A stretch of DNA of 17,629 nucleotides from Planctomycetota bacterium. Lineage in GTDB: Bacteria; Planctomycetota; Phycisphaerae; SM23-33. The position numbers and the translations under genes are program-made. Within the stretch, counting starts at the first letter, position 1, and the number at the start of each line of letters is the position of its first letter. The DNA lies in the NCBI GenBank assembly GCA_021160865.1, contig JAGHBS010000150.1, forward strand, positions 1 to 17,629, read 5' to 3'. This document shows positions 16,193 through 17,629 of this stretch, one piece after another. The notes under the pieces are model-generated. The model searched no databases. It worked only from the letters and a program-made list of their open reading frames with translations, and had not been told where the DNA came from.

Positions 16193-16239
16193 AAAAATCA
16201 GCCCGTAAGGTAAAATTAGAACCTTGCGGGCTGATTTTT
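16193..16239 (+). terminator. rho-independent terminator of the PEP-CTERM gene
   Basis: 19-nt arms (16193-16211 and 16221-16239) pair throughout with one G-T wobble around a 9-nt loop. The G/C core is TCAGCCCG/CGGGCTGA, flanked by an A-run on the left and a T-run on the right. It could act in both directions, but no convergent gene is seen. Confidence 0.93.
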
Positions 16240-16288
16240 ATTATTGAAGAAAGCCGATGCGATTCTTTTACTTTCACGAATGAACCTG

Positions 16289-16317
16289 TTGACAGAATCA
16301 TCGCTGACCTGTACTAT
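16289..16317 (+). promoter_or_regulatory. probable promoter of the EF-hand protein gene
   Basis: A perfect TTGACA (16289-16294), a 17-bp spacer and TACTAT (16312-16317). The predicted transcript start near 16324 leaves a leader of about 39 nt to the ATG at 16363. The -10 box matches consensus at 4 of 6 bases. Confidence 0.5.
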
Positions 16318-16362
16318 CCTGCCAGATAGCGGGTAAACGATTATTTGAATGAGGCATTTCTG

Positions 16363-17629
16363 ATGAGAGATTCTCAAGGTATGCGATTCGGGAGGTTCGG
16401 TCGGACCAGGCAGTTGAAGGTAAAATCGGCAACAGATTTGAAGGCGGTTCTTAATCTCGATGAAGCCCACTGGGTCGCGACGGCAGCACCCATCGAGATG
16501 ATAAATTGTGACTCAACCTTCCTGAAATTGCTCGATACGGACAATAATGGCAGAATCCTTTGCTTTGAGGTAAAAGATGCAATTTCCTGGCTTATAGATG
16601 TATTCGATAATACTGATGGAATTACCAATGGCAGTGAGGAATTATCAATCGATTGGTTGAATGCTGAATCGCCAAGCGGAGCAGAGGTAAAACAAGCATG
16701 CATGAACTTGTTGAAGGAATTGGGGGCTGATGATGCCCAGCAAATTTCGCTTCACCAGGTAAGGCAGGTCAAGTTAGCGATTGAGAAGTACCCGGTTTCA
16801 GAAACGGGCGTGGTCTTACCCGAAGCAACCGACGACGGCCAGGTAAAGCAGTTTATTGCAGATGTTATCTCAACGACGGGTGGTGCGAATCACCCTGCTG
16901 GTAGCAAGGGAATAGATAAGGCATCCATGGATAAGTTTCTCTCTGAAGCGAAAGCCTACCTTGATTCTCAGCCAGTTGCCGACGGCCAAGCCGATGAGCC
17001 GCAGTCGCCTGTTGCCTGCTTGCAAATCTTCAGACAAGCCTCGCTTGGAGCAAGTAAACTCAGGGAGTATCTCGACGAGCGGTACCGCCAGGCCGTCGAG
17101 GCACTCATCGCCCGTGCCGGTCAAACAGCAGCAAGGCTGAGCAATGTCCGATTGGTCGAAAAAGCCATTCTCTATCAGGCAAATTTGCTTAATTTTGTGA
17201 ATAACTTCGTCAGTTTTCCCCATCTTTATGATCCGCATAAAAGGGCAATGTTCGAGATGGGCACGCTGATAATGGACGGCAGAAGGTTCAACTTCAGCGT
17301 GAGGGTTTTTGATCGCTCCGTCCATAGCAGTGTGGCAAAGTCGGGTAATATGTTCGTTCTGTACGTGGAAGTCCTTCCAAGCGATGGTCAACGGTATGAA
17401 ATTGCGGTTCCAGTAACATCAGGCGGAAGGGGGAATTTGTACGTGGGTAAGCGGGGGATTTTCCTGGACATCACCGGTAGAGAATCTGATGCGAGGGTGG
17501 TTCAGATCGTCGAAAATCCGATAAGTCTATCCGAGGCATTGATAAGTCCATTTCGGCGGCTGGGGCGCACCTTGACGGGGAAGATTGAATCGCTAACTGC
17601 TACTGCAGAGAAGAAATTGGATGCTGCTG
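16363..17629 (+). CDS. EF-hand-containing protein of unknown function (C-terminus beyond window)
   Basis: An open frame of 422 complete codons runs off the right edge. There is no signal peptide or membrane helix, so it is probably cytoplasmic. Residues 58-69 (DTDNNGRILCFE) are a canonical 12-residue EF-hand calcium loop: Asp1, Asp3, Asn5, Gly6, Ile8, Glu12. A Gly/Lys-rich segment followed by a helix (about 177-200) could be a degenerate second EF-hand. The middle (about 215-290) looks helical; the C-terminal part (about 290-395) looks beta-rich with MDGRRFNFSVRV, GGRGNLYVGKRGIF and ENPISLSEALISPFRRLG, which read like conserved blocks. From memory it resembles an uncharacterised family in planctomycetes and relatives; this could not be checked. 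The start is an ATG with GAGG 8 nt upstream; an in-frame ATG at 16381 is an alternative. It follows its own promoter after the PEP-CTERM terminator. The function is not known. Confidence 0.8.
   Translation, partial: MRDSQGMRFGRFGRTRQLKVKSATDLKAVLNLDEAHWVATAAPIEMINCDSTFLKLLDTDNNGRILCFEVKDAISWLIDVFDNTDGITNGSEELSIDWLNAESPSGAEVKQACMNLLKELGADDAQQISLHQVRQVKLAIEKYPVSETGVVLPEATDDGQVKQFIADVISTTGGANHPAGSKGIDKASMDKFLSEAKAYLDSQPVADGQADEPQSPVACLQIFRQASLGASKLREYLDERYRQAVEALIARAGQTAARLSNVRLVEKAILYQANLLNFVNNFVSFPHLYDPHKRAMFEMGTLIMDGRRFNFSVRVFDRSVHSSVAKSGNMFVLYVEVLPSDGQRYEIAVPVTSGGRGNLYVGKRGIFLDITGRESDARVVQIVENPISLSEALISPFRRLGRTLTGKIESLTATAEKKLDAA

Noticed and set aside
16374..17391. Minus-strand ORFs of 109 and 173 codons opposite the EF-hand gene
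   Set aside because: The plus-strand frame is open for 422 codons with a recognisable EF-hand and protein-like composition; the antisense frames show no domain.
1..17629. CRISPR arrays, insertion sequences, toxin-antitoxin or phage defence genes
   Set aside because: No regularly spaced repeats, transposase, nuclease or other defence-type domains were seen on either strand.

Overview
The window most likely comes from a planctomycete, probably of the Phycisphaerae/Sedimentisphaerales type. The evidence is a secreted beta-rich protein ending in a textbook PEP-CTERM sorting signal with Gly-rich repeats of a kind common in that group, and a downstream EF-hand protein that resembles, from memory, an uncharacterised planctomycete family. 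No rRNA or universal marker gene is present, so this placement is an inference. Start codons other than ATG (GTG, TTG) appear several times, and Shine-Dalgarno (SD) strength varies widely between genes.

Layout. (1) 1-2749, minus strand: a two-component pair, an extracytoplasmic-sensing histidine kinase followed by an NtrC-family sigma-54 activator that runs off the left edge inside its DNA-binding domain. (2) 2954-11228, plus strand: a glycan cluster containing a phosphomannomutase/phosphoglucomutase, a DPM1-like family 2 glycosyltransferase with C-terminal membrane helices, a polytopic GT-C-like enzyme, a GT4 glycosyltransferase, a 45-codon ORF filling the next gap, UDP-GlcNAc 2-epimerase (wecB) and a second GT-C-like enzyme. 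(3) 11248-14293, minus strand and convergent with the glycan cluster: hisD-hisC-hisB for histidine biosynthesis. (4) 14428-14500, plus strand: tRNA-Glu(CTC) with its own promoter, divergent from hisD. (5) 14693-16239: a stand-alone PEP-CTERM gene with a near-consensus promoter, an A/T-rich upstream element, a leader of about 229 nt containing several SD-like stretches, a strong SD and a long intrinsic terminator. (6) 16363 to the right edge: the start of the EF-hand protein gene with its own promoter-like sequence.

How it may work together. The mutase supplies a sugar-1-phosphate and WecB supplies UDP-ManNAc. The DPM1-like GT2 is the kind of enzyme that charges polyprenyl phosphate with a sugar, and GT-C enzymes use such lipid-linked sugars outside the membrane. 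The cluster therefore reads as an envelope glycan or protein-glycosylation pathway. PEP-CTERM proteins are known to co-occur with exopolysaccharide loci, but no exosortase, flippase or polymerase is encoded here. The his genes look like ordinary metabolism. The least ordinary part is the PEP-CTERM leader, which carries a perfect 12-nt match to the complement of the 16S rRNA tail about 145 nt upstream of the real start, with no gene after it.
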